A stretch of 64,000 bases of DNA from Carex sylvatica (lineage: Eukaryota > Streptophyta > Magnoliopsida > Poales > Cyperaceae), in NCBI GenBank assembly GCA_964058845.1, contig CAXKVR010000031.1:186001-250000 (forward strand). The letters run 5' to 3'. Positions within the stretch are counted from its first letter, which is position 1. Each line of letters begins with the position of its first letter. A program made the position numbers and the translations under genes. Positions 26,632-39,759 of this stretch are shown here, in pieces. A model generated the notes under the pieces. That model had not been told where the DNA came from, searched no databases, and saw only the letters and a list, made by a program, of their open reading frames with translations.

Positions 26632-28085
26632 GCGCAAAGACCAAGTTATTTTGCCGATTTTTTTATTAATAGAAATTAAATAAATAAAATATCGGAATAC
26701 CTGATTTTGATTTTTGTCGAAATATAGGTAGAATGAGCTGTGGCAGTCCGTTTCATGGGACAGAACAAATTACCCCGTCCACTAATCATCCAAATTAAGC
26801 GAAAAAAAAGAAAAAAAGAATGAGACAAGAAGGAAAGACCCGTTCCGAAAAAAACCAAAAAACCAAAAACTCCGATGGGAAGGAAATCCCATCCGAAAAT
26901 TCAAAATTTTATATATTATATTATTATATTATATTATATATATTATATTGTTATATATATTATATTATATTATGTTATATTATATTACGATTTTATATAT
27001 ATTATATTATGATATTATTATATTATATTTTTATTTTTAATTATATTATTATATTATAAGAAGGTGCAAAATAATTTTGAACAGTTCAGATCGATCGTTA
27101 GAATATTAAAAACGAAATATTAATCTATATTACAGATTAAATCGTGATATGCATAGTACACTAATTACAATAATCCGTATTAGAATATTTAACAAATAAA
27201 ACTTCTTGAAATCAATTAATTGAAACTTCGTGCCTTACATACCTCATATGCTATATGTTCGTTTTTAAAGTCTAAATTGTCGATTCAAACCATTCAACGT
27301 GATATCCATACTAAAATATGATTAGAGATGAAATTTTATATTTTTTGAATTTTTTTACTATTTTTTTAAGATGGGTACAAAATCAATGTTTTAAAAATGT
27401 TTAAAAAACAGTGATTTTCTACCCATCTTAAAAAATAGTAAAAAAATTCAAAAAATATAAAATTTCATCTCTAATCATATTTTAGTATGGATATCACGTT
27501 GAATGGTTTGAATCGACAATTTAGACTTTAAAAATGAACATATAACATATAAGGTATGAAAGACACGAGACATTAGAACCCTTCTTATAATATAATAATA
27601 TAATTAAAAATAAAAATAAAATATAATAATATCATAATATAATATATATAAAATCGTAATATAATATAACATAATATAATATAATATATATAATAATATA
27701 ATATAATATATATAATAATATAATATAATATAATAATATAATATAATATAATAATATAATATAAATATAATAATATAATATAAATATAATAATATAATAT
27801 ATAAAATTTAGAATTCTCAGACGGGATTTCCTTTCCCGTCCGAGTTTTTGGTTTTTTTTTTTTTTTTTGCTTTTCGGGACGGGTCTTCCCTTCCCGTCTC
27901 ATTTTTTTTTCCGCTTAATCTGGATGATTAGTGGACGGGGTAATTTGTTCCGTCCCATGAGACGGACTGCCACAGCCCATTCTACCTATATTTTGATAAA
28001 AATCAAAATCAGTATCTTATTCCGATATTTTATTTATTTAATTTCTATTAATAAAAAAATCGGGTTATTTTGGCCCTCTGCGCTA
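26632..28085. mobile_element. Large foldback element with AT-microsatellite arms
   Basis: The left arm (about 26632-27063) and right arm (about 27582-28085) are inverted copies. Shared blocks include CCGATTTTTTTATTAATAGA, GTGGCAGTCCGT(T/C)TCATGGGAC, ACAAATTACCCCGTCCACTA and CCTTCTTATAATATAAT. Each arm contains a TATAATATA microsatellite, longer on the right. The arms enclose 518 bp that itself contains a second palindrome. No transposase; the reading frames in the arms are low-complexity Ile/Tyr strings. Confidence 0.8.
27228..27570. mobile_element. Inner foldback MITE in the loop of the larger palindrome
   Basis: Arms of about 155 bp: left TTCGTGCCTTACATACCTCA and right the reverse complement of CTCGTGTCTTTCATACCTTA. 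The arms continue through TTTTAAAGTCTAAATTGTCG and GATATCCATACTAAAATATG to a centre near 27400. It belongs to the same superfamily as 18912-19312. Confidence 0.75.
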
Positions 28086-29075
28086 ATAATGCGCTTAATA
28101 ATATAGTTCAATTTTATTTTGGTTCTGACATAATGCGCAAAGACCGAATTTATTTTAACCTTTAGTTTAAGTAAATTTGATATTTTATTGTGGTTATTCG
28201 GTTAAGCTTTTTGATTTGGTTCTCAAGTATAGTTTAATATTTAAGATAAAGATGATTATGATTAATATAAATTACAAGGTAGTTGAGAATCAAAATAAGA
28301 AAAATATATATTTGATTCTTAATAAAGTTTAAGATGAATTTATATTTTGGATTATATCGTGATAAAATATATATTTATGAGTGGAACAGAGATTCACACA
28401 GCAAAAGAAAATATAACTGGATTTAGATACACTTTTATTGGTGATAAGATGTAAAATCCAAATACGGAGATACCACTACTTATGTATATTTTCAGTATAA
28501 TATACGGATTACACAATTACGGTTGGACTAAATCCACATAGAAATTGAGAATAAAAAAGAAAATATATATTTGATTCTTGATAAATTAAGGATGGATTTA
28601 GATTTATGTTTAAGCTATAATTTAAGTATTTGGATATAATTTTAAGTTCGAATAAAAGGTATTGAGGATTTATATTTTAAAATGGATTGATTTCAATCAC
28701 ATCTCGTCAAAGTGAGCTCTCATTTTGAAGTTTATTTATTTTAAAATATAGAAGATTTTATTGTGTGCATATAATTTGTGTAAATATTCGTCAGTCTAAA
28801 GGAAGATCAATATTTATTAAAGTTGTATGTGCACTTTGTGATAATAATTGCAGTGATGATTGTGTTACAAATTAGAGAGTGTAATATGGTGTTATAAAAA
28901 AAAATGTAATTGAATCCCTCTCATATAAATTCTCATATAAATGATAGCAGATATATTGTTGGATTAATTAGTTATATATATATTACAATATCTTGGTTCC
29001 TGTACGTGTGTTTCATAGCCTAAATCCATTAGTAACTTGTCACACCAAGATATATAGGTCTGATCTAAGTATTGG
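28086..29075. other. Intergenic, no gene seen
   Basis: AT-rich. Two imperfect copies of a phrase AAATATATATTTGATTCTT occur near 28303 and 28562, suggesting an old local duplication. Confidence 0.4.
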
Positions 29076-29293
29076 GATTGGGTTTTGTTCAAAGGGTTTT
29101 GGACAAAGTCTCATTCAAAGTTAGAACTAAACGTCTGATTTGCATTGAGATTTGTACAAACATATTTAAAATTTAATAAATTTAAATGGCTCATTAAATC
29201 TAAATATTTATATTAATTTTGATGCAAATTGAACGGTTTAGATCAGACTTTGGATGAGACTTTATCCAAAACCATTTGGACAAAAATCCCATC
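29076..29293. mobile_element. MITE upstream of psbW with 11-bp target duplication
   Basis: Flanked by CTAAGTATTGG on both sides (29065-29075 and 29294-29304). Terminal inverted repeats of about 48 bp: left GATTGGGTTTTGTTCAAAGG then GTTTTGGACAAAGTCTCATT; right the complement of GATGGGATTTTTGTCCAAAT then GGTTTTGGATAAAGTCTCAT. Total 218 bp, no coding capacity. Confidence 0.85.
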
Positions 29294-29345
29294 CTAAGTA
29301 TTGGTATTAAGGCGCATGTTAATGCCTAAATAGCAGATCCTTAGT

Positions 29346-29353
29346 CCACGTGG
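29346..29353 (+). promoter_or_regulatory. G-box (CCACGTGG) upstream of psbW
   Basis: Palindromic CCACGTGG about 225 bp before the psbW start codon, followed by a CCATTGG (CCAAT-like) motif at 29361 and GGATAA at 29454. G-box and GATA-type motifs are usual in light-regulated photosynthesis genes; function here is inferred. Confidence 0.55.
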
Positions 29354-29573
29354 AGCACGCCCATTGGTTTTAAGAGGATCACGCATGAGTGGAAGCCTAT
29401 CCCCTATCTATCCAAACTGGGTTTCTCAGGCAATTCTGGTACCACAAATATTGGGATAATTTGCTTATAACATTACAAAGACTTTAATACCCTTGGAAGC
29501 TCATTCATAGGACCTTCACACCCAGAACCCCAAAATTAATATCTCTACTAACTTAGAGATTGTTTAATTAAAC

Positions 29574-30354
29574 ATGGCTAGCATCAGTGCCACAGCAACC
29601 ACCTCGACTTTTGCTCGGCCCGCCGTGCCAAGACCGGCTGCTGGGATCTCTGCATCACCAGTCCTTGGTAAAGTTTATGTTCTTATATATATATACTCTT
29701 AACTTAAGTTTATCTTGACTTAAGTTTAGGTTATAGGTTTTTTAATCTTACTTAATGATAGATAATTCAAGTAGTAGCCTTTGTTCTTTGTTCTTATATT
29801 CATTATGCCTTTCATGAGTGTGTACAACAAATTCATTTGGTATTTTACTTAATTCGGTAGGAATTTCCCCCGTCACAAAAGTTCATGACTTGTAATATTT
29901 GATGGTATATATATATATAGTCAGCAATCACAAGCAATTTGAATTTGTTTCTACAAAATACTCAGCAATCTAGCACATGTTCTCCATCTATGAACATAAA
30001 GATAGTGATTTACGCTCATTCATGATATCAATTGCTTTATTATCAGGACTACCCCAGTTCAGAGTTAGGAATGGAACTGTAAGATGCTCAGCCTCGAAAA
30101 ATGACAAGACCTCAACTGGTGTGACCTCTGGTGCCGCCGCATCCCTATTGGCCGCAGCAAGCATGTCTGCAGGCCCCGCACTCGCATTGGTTGATGACAG
30201 AATGTCAACTGAGGGGACTGGGCTGAGTCTTGGAATAAGCGACAACCTCTTGGGTTGGATTATACTCGGTGTATTTGGTCTCATCTGGTCTCTTTACATT
30301 GTGTATACCTCGGGACTTGACGAGGATGAAGAATCTGGCGGCCTCTCTCTTTGA
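29574..30354 (+). CDS. psbW: Photosystem II reaction centre W protein, chloroplast precursor
   Basis: Two exons, 29574-29667 and 30047-30354, joined in phase (CTT G / GA CTA), encode 133 residues. Residues 1 to about 45 are a Ser/Ala/Thr/Pro-rich stromal transit peptide ([20 protein letters not shown]). A hydrophobic thylakoid-transfer segment [15 protein letters not shown] follows, with processing expected after ALA. The mature protein starts [16 protein letters not shown], has one membrane span ([20 protein letters not shown]) and ends in an acidic stromal tail [11 protein letters not shown], the hallmark of PsbW, which stabilises PSII supercomplexes in the thylakoid. Length and order of parts are normal. 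The gene is preceded by a G-box and, further up, a MITE. Confidence 0.97.
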
Positions 30355-31444
30355 ATGAATGAACGTGTTCATCGAATTATTGGTTGTAACTAAACTGTAA
30401 TATGAATGCTATCATCTTTTGCTAATTTGAAACGAATCACTGGTTCTCTGGATTGAAATTGTGTTTAGTCTTGGATGGGTATCTTGTCGATTCAAATATG
30501 CTGTTACTTTTTTCTTGGCTGGTATACAGCTCTTATGACTACCCGCCACGATTTGTTAATGTAGTTATTGTGATGATCACTCCTTTTATTCTTTTCTTAT
30601 ACTTTTCCAATAAATTGAAGTGTAATAAATGATGGCGGGTTCATAACTCATTTGCAAATACTAATTTCCTTTCGAGTAGAGTTAAAATGTATCATTGGTT
30701 TTGTGCTTCAATTATATTCTATATCTCTGTTTACAAAGTTCAAACAGTCAATCTGAACTACTCAACATGATATACATACTAAAATGTGCTTAGAAATCAA
30801 ATTTTATATTTTTTTAAAATTTTTTACTATTTTTTTTAGATAGATAAGAACATTTTAATATAGAGATTATGTTGAGCTGTTCGGACCGACTATTTGAACT
30901 TTAAAAATAAAAATAAAGAGATGGGATATAGTTAAGAGTACAAAACCAATGATGCATTTTAATCCTACTCTTTCCTCACAGCATATCCATATAATATACC
31001 AGACAAACCAGAGTACTCATATACACTCCCACGTGTCATGAATAGGTGAACTGGACGCATATCAACTGCCAGATCAGTCGAGCCACAGGGTCTTCTAACT
31101 TCGCGGATTTTCTTGTAGAAGAAGAACATCTAGTTGTTCATGTACATCTACTATTTATTATATTTCATCTTCTTCTTCTAGTTATAAATGTACATCTACT
31201 AATTAGCATAATGGGTCGCCAAAATGGTGGGCATGTAATCCCTTCTCTCCACAGTTATAAATGTTTTCATTAAACAAAAGAATGAGACAAAGAAATAAGT
31301 AAATTTCTTGTTTAGTCCTACGAAATAATTGACTTTGGCTAATCAACAGTTTCAGCAGCAAAAACAACTGAATATGATAACATAAAATTTCTCAATGATC
31401 CTTAATTGAACAAAAGAAAATTCTCACAAAAGCAACTTAAAATA
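30355..31444. other. Gap between convergent psbW and the mannosidase gene
   Basis: Contains the psbW 3' UTR, then a foldback-MITE remnant. The reading frame at 31046-31273 is unsupported. Confidence 0.4.
30735..30920. mobile_element. Deleted foldback-MITE remnant
   Basis: The left arm CAAAGTTCAAACAGTCAATC continues CATACTAAAATGTGCTTAGA; the right arm TAGAGATTATGTTGAGCTGTTCGGACC.. mirrors it only in part. Same vocabulary as 18912-19312 and 27228-27570, but much of the right half is missing. Confidence 0.55.
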
Positions 31445-34400
31445 TTAGCTAACATCATGTATTGTTTGAGCTTCTTGATTAGCATTCTTGTTATCTTCTT
31501 CAATTACAAATTGAGAAACTTTAAGCAAATCCCTGTTTTCTTTTTCTTTTTCTTTTTCTTCCTCTTCTTGTGTTTTCCTCGTCTCACCATTTATAGAGCT
31601 TGTCTCAAGATCCTCATTTTCAACTTTGTTGTCATCTTCCATCTCACTTTTTTCTACTTCAGTCCTTGGTTCTTTCCTTGCAACAGTAGACTCGTCATCT
31701 TTTTCCTCAAAATAGGATATACCGAATTTCTGTGCATGAGTTAACCCTGCACAATCACCCTACAAAAGTAATTAGTTAAATGTTATGCCGTCAAATCAGG
31801 AAATAAACCAAATTAATTTGCCAAAAACATGAAAACTATACCAAAGAAGATTGTCATACCTTGACGAAACCTCTTGCACCTACCAAATCAAGAGATTTGG
31901 TGACGATGGGGGCATCCAATACAACTTTCTGGGTCCCATTTCTAAATTTACTATCACGAGTGTTACTTAAAATCCCATAGGAACATCTATCATCACCTTT
32001 GCAAAATGATCCAAAATAAGAGCAGTGTTCACTTGCCAAAGCAATTTCTGGTGTTGCTGGTAAAAAGTGGCCTTCTGTGCTAAATATATACCTAATTTTT
32101 TAATAAGAACCAAAACGTGTTCAGTATTGGTTCTTCTAAATAAGTTCTTCCTTTTTTTTTTTTGTGTACTTACTTGTAGGGCCCACTTTCAACAATATTA
32201 TCCGAGTCCACTGCTAAATCAAATAGAAGCCATAGGTATTTGACCTGAAATCAAAATGATGCCACATCACATCATTCAACCAAGACAATTTTCTATACAA
32301 AAACAAAAGGTAGCTTAACTTGGATTCTGTACCCATTTGCACTAGTGTTTCCATGGGACCAGTGAAGGTTTACACAAGACCAGTACCATTATCTTTGTAA
32401 TTGGGGTCGAGGCAAAATTGACACCGGATTACACAATCGAGGATTACAAAAGGCATGGATCCGACTGCGAGATAACTGAGACTAATTTGCAGAAACATAC
32501 TAGAAATCAGAATCAACAGAAAGCAGTTTCAATGAAGACTTAACTATACCATCTCAACAGAGGTATAATCACACACATGAGGGCTAATCAAGGAAGGATA
32601 GTGAAACAATTAACATCCAATTACACTATTCAAGAGCATAATCAAGGGAAATTTGGGTAGAAATGATGCTCAATGACACTAATGGAGCTTAATAGAGACT
32701 TAAAGGCAAAAAAAAATACAAGATCAAGAGAGGAATTTTTTTTTAAATATTTGGAAATGTTACCGTCTCAGCAAGAAAGAAACTCTCCATATGGTCATCT
32801 TGTTTGTGAGACTCTACATCTGATATGTGGCAATATCCACAAGGGCATTTTGCACCATATTGAAGACTCGTTAGCATATCCCTTCCCACCTCGAGGTACC
32901 TAACTACCATTATAACATTTCAAGTGCTTGAAGAATAATATGTAAGAATTGTACTTCTTTTTCCTTGCTTGCAAATAAGATAAGTAGTACATTGTTTTCT
33001 TGAAAGAAGTACCCAACTTCTTGGGTTGTATTGCAGTTTGGGTTTAATTGAGAACCCAAAGGATAGGCCAATTAAAGGGGCCAAATTTACAATATAGTTT
33101 TGCAAAAAAAAAAAAAAATAGAGTTGGGTGCAACTTGCAGAATTCCAAAAGAAATCAATACTTAAAACCTATGAATAAAGCTTTAAGAGGCACACAATGA
33201 CATAAAGCAGACATGCTTATAGTTCAGGAAAAAGAATGACATAAAGAAATAAAAACAGACCTCCGATCTCTCGTGGCTTTGTATAGCCAATATGTGCTTT
33301 CAATCAACTCAGGCCGAAGAGGGTAGCTCCTTTGACCATTCTGCCAAAGTAGAATCAAAGCAGAGACAAACATAACTAAATACAGTTAGCAACAAGCAAT
33401 GTAAGGGAATGGATGATACTTTTCACCTACTAATGGCATGAATGATTTTCCTTACGCAAGGTGCATAATAATACAAACTTTGCTAAAGCATACATGATAG
33501 TTTTCCTTATAAGAATAGTCAAACAAAAAAATAATAATTAATCAGGTACCTGCACGCTTAATGTAGCTAAGTTGAACCCCTCCGGGGTATAACCATACTT
33601 TTTCCAAACACTAAAGAAGGCAGCATGGGTACGAATAGCTGGGTCAATATCTCCTGCAAGAACCTTCCATCTGACAACATAAGTTAGTCCAATAAATACA
33701 AGGGAATGCTTACAGGAGTAAGTGCAAATTTCAAACCTGAAGTCCTGGCCAAAATGCCTGAAGACTATTAAATAACGGCCATACAGTAGCAGCCGAATTC
33801 ATGTTCACCTCCACATACCTAAAAGAGTTGTTTGCAATATTCAAATAAGGTAAATTCTCCTATTTGTCCTAAAACCTTACAACATACATCAGCTCAGGAA
33901 AACAACTTCATATTTAACCCTTAATAAACATGGAGTAATGCCTGTACCATTCTTTCCTTATCTTTAGAACATACTGAAATTACCTTTCATACTCTCTAAT
34001 TTGATACAATGAAACACAATGAGGATGGATAGTATAGTTCAGGTGCATTTCAAGAGAAGAGGGTTCCAATGCCCACAGTCATTGGTTCCACATCAGTTCC
34101 AATAAAATTAAACCTCAAATAACTATAATTTAAAGTCTTAAATAACAAAACTAATTCATTGGATATTTTATATATATCATGCTATATGAGTAATCAAAAA
34201 GTTACATCCTTACAATTTTACTTTGATATGAATCAAGAGCTAACAAATTCAATGGACCGAATTTGGCGATTAACCCCTCTCTTGGTGGCTATCAAAATGA
34301 AGTCAAAATCCCACAACTTTTTATATGCATGTAATTGAGATGATGTAAAATATATCTAAACAGTTTACATTTGTTAATTTAAGACGAATCAAAAAGTTGA

Positions 34401-37400
34401 CTCAATTGGCATTGGATCCCTCATTTCAAGAAATGGAGGTAAATGGAGGAAAAAAATAACTTTTCTCCACGATTCATAAGAATATAATGTAAGATTCACT
34501 ATTTTTTTAGTAGGGACATATGTAGGTCTTTGTGATTTTTTTGGGTGCTTTTTCAAGGTAGATATTTTAAAAGATAGTAGTATAAAACATGACACAAAAG
34601 TTTCATTACCAAGGGTCGTGATGCAAATAATGCATTGCAGCTTTATAAGCTTCTTGAAACATAAATAGGTACTCTTCATCTCCAAACAGTAAATATGCCT
34701 GTTGTAGTTAATAAAAGGTTCAGAAGTAGAAAAATAAATATGAAACTTTACATCAGAAATAATACAGACCCTTCACTTTATAGAATATAGAAACATGCCT
34801 TCAAAAGGTACTCATAAAATGAATCAATGCTAGTTCCAATCCCAGCATCCTGCCACAATGGAATAATTTAGAGCAGCTGGGAATAAAAGGTTAGAAGAAA
34901 GCTAGATAGAAAAACATTTGTGAAGTTGCATCATATCAAGTTGGGCATGTTTCTTCTACTTATACAAAATCCAGGCTTCGATCCCTTAAGTTAACCAAAA
35001 GGACCAAATTTGTCTCTGCACTATATTGTAAATTGAGTTGGTTGTTAATCTTTATAACCTGAAAATAAAAGAAAAACATCAGGCTCTCTGCTTGTTTACA
35101 TCATGAAATTCATGAACATAACCTCGAGCTCCCGCTGTTCTCAATTCTTGTCATCAGAGGAACATTATCTTTCTTCGTTCTCCTGCCCCCACACACCAAA
35201 AAGAAGGATCTCCCTCCCCACAAGGACCCCACATCACATCTCACCGGCAAACAGGCTCAGAACAGTTTATCACAAAGGCCCATATTGCATATTTTCGAAG
35301 AGGCATGCTTATCCTCTGCTGCGATGCAGCATAGTATTCTTACATTGTTAGATTTATGGGCAAGTTTTTTGGGTGTGAATCCAAGCAGCTTTACACAAAT
35401 CTAGATAAGATATTGTACGTCAGATTCTGTGCTGCACAGTGCAGAATGGGGAGCATTACAAGAAACAAGATTAGGCAAATATGATGAATAGCTTGGTGGG
35501 ATGATTTAACATGAGTCCCTTCAAACGACACAACATGGATTGTGACGAGGCACTCCAGGTCCCAGCCACACAATGTCATGCATGAACTGCCTAGATGATA
35601 TGGCAAGGGCCTGGCAAGAAAATTTGATGTGGTGTCTGGCAAGAGATGAGAGATCTGGAGAGATACTAATAAGCTAGAGAGATAAGAGATGATGTGGAGA
35701 GATTTCAAAAGAGAAGAGATACTGGAGTATGAAGAGAAACTAGAGCAAGAGTTGGAGACTGAAGAGGCACCATTGAAACAAGAGAAGAGAGAGAGAAACT
35801 TCCTTTAGTGAGAAAATTGGAATTAGTGACACAGGAGGGAAGTCATAAAAAAATGGAGAAACAGAAGCCTTATGTAAGTTGCCTGAAGGAAACAAATGAA
35901 CTGACAGTTTTTTTATTTATTTCTTTTCTTTAGTTATTCTTGGAGCTTCAGAGGACCGATTGGGTTTGGAGTTTGGACTAAAACTCTACAGATCTATTAG
36001 GCTACTTGAGAAAATTTGGACCAAATCCATGACTTCTTTTTGCATTTTGCACCTATTTTGTAAATCTCTTTGACAATCAAATCCTAGAATTAGCATAATC
36101 AGAAAATAAAATTACCTTCTGCGTCCATTCACCACTAAAGACATTGATGTGAGCACCGACCAGGTCAATCTGCGACCGACGGGCCCATATCCCGCGCACA
36201 GCATTCTTACTTACTCTCTCAAAAACTGCATATTTTTCCAAAAGGAGGTCATGTAGTTTAGTCCAATTTTTACTGAAAGTTTGTTATAATGCCAAAACAG
36301 TTTGAATGCCCTTACTGGTATTGTTAGTCAAACGACTGAGCACACCAAATTCCAAAGTCAAGGTTCCACCACCGGCTGTTGACGTTATCTAGAAATATTA
36401 TTTTCAACAGTATCCAAATAAGCTCAGACACATCGTTAAATGTGAAATTGCCAAATTAACTTAAGATTAATTAATTAAAGCACTATTAGTAAGCAAAGAC
36501 ATAAACTATCATGCCTTGCTCTCATTTTCATCCACTCCATGCCTCAGGTTAACAGACCCAAATGGAATTCCTGCAAAAGAAATGCCATTAAAAAACTCAA
36601 TATTCAAAAGGTAAAGTAAATTAAATAGAAAGCTTAGTTGCACATTCTAAACTATGCTGTTGCAGTTTACCCCTAACTTCGCCACATGCATTTAATCCCC
36701 TAAACAATGATTTTGTAAGAAAAGAGTAAAAATTGTGTAAAATTAATCTGACAATAGATCACCTTATGTCTATTAGGATTTTAACTGAAGCACATTGTTT
36801 AACTTGTTGTTAAGGTATTTAAGGCATCTTTTTGTTTCCTTTTAAGGGTTCAAATAAGAAAAATGGAAAGTGGATGAGAATACTGTGCAAGTCAAATAAA
36901 TAATAATAAAACTAACAGTGTTCAAAGAATCAAACCTGTAGGAGTATCAAATGCAGGAAGCATCCTCAATGCCAGATCCTCAGCTAAATGAAGCAATTCA
37001 TTGTTATAATTCTGTACCTTCATACCCTGATATAAGAGATCCGCTAAGTTTGAGATACCCTGTAACAACAATAAATTCTAAATAGGAAAAGAAAAACCAG
37101 AGAACATGTCATACCGTAGCATAGTCACTGGCTATGAGATGAGCTGACAACAAACCCCCGAGAATACGAATTGTAGTCTCAAATACCGAGACAGTTTTAT
37201 CCTGGATTACATATGCTATCATTAACAAGTACAATAAGGGAACAAATTGCTATAATGGAACCAAATTTTAACTCTTAAAATGTCAAACTAATCCATCTGT
37301 AAACTTATTACTAATAAGTTCACCAATTTGAATAATACCTCGCAGTTCTGAAATCTTAACACTTACAATGTTAAATTGAACATTTCTACTGACCCACTCG

Positions 37401-37973
37401 ACAGCTGATGAAAATCTCTCTCGATCCCCTAGCAAGGCCAGAGTATCCAAGGAGTCAATCTGATAAAAGCGAAAAGGAAAAAAAAAAAAAAAACCCAAAG
37501 AAAGTTATACAGGCTAATGATCTTTTGTCTAATGTATTATTAGAAATTGCTTACAAAAGCTCAGTGAAATACCAGAGTCAAAGCATAGCCACCGAGAGAA
37601 TCTTCTCCTTTGCAGGATAAAGGTCTCAGCTCATCAAGAGGAAATGCGTGGTTCATGTACCCATTAAACGCGTGATAAAACATATCTCGCACCTAACTCA
37701 GAAAGAAAGAAAAAAATTAACTCGAATCTCTCTTTTACTGGGCTCTAAAAGCAGAGAACGAATTCTCGATTCACTAAAGAATCCCATGAATTCGAGTTCC
37801 AAACTTCCAATACCACATACGAGTAAAAGGAATTGTGAAATCTCAAGAAAAATTGCGAGTGAACGCACCTCGTCTCGAAGCTGCTTCGCTTCTTGAGGAG
37901 AAACGCCATCAGCTAGTGTTGTTGTCCCAGTATAGACGGCGACAAATACAAAATACAGTAGCCATGGTCTCAT
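31445..37973 (-). CDS. Glycoside hydrolase 47 alpha-mannosidase, EDEM / MNS4-MNS5 type
   Basis: Seventeen exons in consistent phase encode 634 residues. Minus-strand order: 37869-37973, 37573-37692, 37367-37459, 37115-37201, 36936-37026, 36515-36570, 36316-36388, 36116-36225, 34799-34849, 34610-34698, 33737-33818, 33550-33663, 33261-33340, 32764-32899, 32174-32244, 31860-32091, 31445-31759. A signal peptide ([21 protein letters not shown]) leads into the GH47 barrel at about 28-455, with [51 protein letters not shown], the acidic RPELIEST at 366-373 and [20 protein letters not shown]. The tail is acidic and Lys-rich ([11 protein letters not shown]) and lacks a KDEL signal. Family members trim mannose from misfolded ER glycoproteins for ERAD. 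Two introns, 34850-side donor AAG/gcatgt and 36515-side donor AAG/gcatga, start with GC. Which paralogue (MNS4 or MNS5) is not decided. Confidence 0.95.
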
Positions 37974-38242
37974 CTCTCTTAGATTTGCATCTAGCAAGAA
38001 AGCGCGCTAGAAGTGGGTACTGGAAAGGATTTGGGGAAATGGATCATCTCCAGTTCACTGAAACCGTAGATTTCTTTTCAACGCCACGTCCAGGAGGCGT
38101 TGAGTTTAGATCCGGACCGTCTGATTTATACAGACCTCTTTAATATTCGTGCTAAAGCAGATGGACCGTCCAGTTCTAATTCTGTTACCTCAGGTGATTT
38201 TGGTTTTGACAGGTAAATTATAATTTAAAATATAACTTAGAC

Positions 38243-38799
38243 TAGGGCTGTCAAAAAAGCTCGCGGCTCGTGGCTTGCCTCTAGCTCGCTCGCTAACAGC
38301 TCGCTCGGTGGTGGATCGAGCTATTAACGAGTCAGCTCGGTTCAAGTTCGGGTCAAAATAAACAAGCTGAGCTAGGGGTCAGCTCGGATCGGGCCAGTTC
38401 GGCTCATTAAGCTACAATGGATTTAGGGTTTAGTCCCGTATAATTTTAAGTCCAATCTCATTTTTAAAGACGCAATTATGCAAAATTGATGTATTTTTGG
38501 TCTGGAAAGAAAGAATATGAGTTTCAGTTGCTTGAAGATGTGCCTGCTGAACGATTTCTTAAATTTTTTGAATGAGCTTTCTTATTTTTATATTTTTGAA
38601 TTTGTATAATAGCACCCCAATAAAGCCTAGCGAGCCAGCTCGTCAGCTCGCGAGCTAGTTCGAGCTGCCTTGTCACGAGCGAGTCAGAGATTTTTGACTC
38701 GGGTGACTTAGGTCCAGCTCACTCAGTCCAGGCTTGGACCAAAATAAACGAGCTGAGCTAAAGTCCAGCTCAACCCGAGCCAGCTCATTTACACCCCTG
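38243..38799. mobile_element. hAT-like element with GAGCTGGCTCG-rich ends
   Basis: The left end TAGGGCTGTCAAAAAAGCTC and the complement of the right end (CAGGGGTGTAAATGAGCTGG) are similar inverted ends of hAT style. Flanks ACTTAGAC (38235-38242) and TCTTAGAG (38800-38807) agree at six of eight bases. Both halves are packed with GAGCT/AGCTC words, giving strong self-complementarity. 557 bp, no transposase. Confidence 0.55.
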
Positions 38800-39759
38800 T
38801 CTTAGAGACGAAGATTGTTTAAATTATTCATGTCATAAAAAACTTTTTCTGTAAGAATGAATGATGATGTTCTTAAATAAATAAAAAATCAGGGGCTTTA
38901 AAATGCAAACAGAATCCACCATCTGAAACCCTCTATTTAACCAGAACACATGGTTTATGCACTTCTTTGTAATCACTATACATGTCTTTTAAATTTTTAA
39001 TTGATTTACACATTTTTGAGGTAGTTTAACATGGATGATTTGCATCTGCTCTAATATTTATCTGGCAATTTATTATTGATTAGGCCCTGTATCACTTACA
39101 AGTAATTCATCTGATCATGACAACCTAATTTTACACCCAGGTACAAAACTGAAAAGGTGTAACCAGTATTTAATTAATTAAAATTCAATTTTGTATTCAC
39201 AGCTTATGTACACCTTGTTTATACATGTCTTGGTAACATGTATGCATCAAGCTTGCACTTGATAATGATTTCTTCTTTTTAAAATTTCTTGAAACCAAAT
39301 ATATGAAATGCTTAATTAATCAGCTGTGTTTATTCTCCTTCATACTCTTGGTATCTTATTCAGAAACCTTGTATCAACATTTGATAAGATCAATCTTCAA
39401 ATATTGCTTTCCCTTGATCGTGAGATTAATTATAAACTTTAATTTGTACTCATACAGAATACAGAATGTGTTAAAAACATAAGGTGGAGTAATACTTTCA
39501 AGCTATATGAATTAAACGTGAATAGTGGTCAATTGTATAAAATTTTCATGCTGTGAATAATAATTAATTTTATATTATTTATAATATTTTGCTTTGAATT
39601 ATATATAAAATCGTGTATAAGTACATAAATTAAAAAAATAATAATAAGAATCAATTAATCTCCATTATTTTATTAGAACAAAATAATTTTGAGTTATAAA
39701 TAGTACTCGGTCACCTCGAATAATATCTCTCCCTATATTTGATATTCTATACTGTTGTA
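38800..39759. other. Intergenic, no feature seen
   Basis: AT-rich DNA without exon structure, RNA gene or clear repeat. Confidence 0.4.

Noticed and set aside
26820..27902. Ile/Tyr-rich frames in the palindrome arms
   Set aside because: They are translations of TATAATATA microsatellite in inverted copies.
30000..30284. Minus-strand frame of 98 codons
   Set aside because: Antisense shadow of psbW exon 2.
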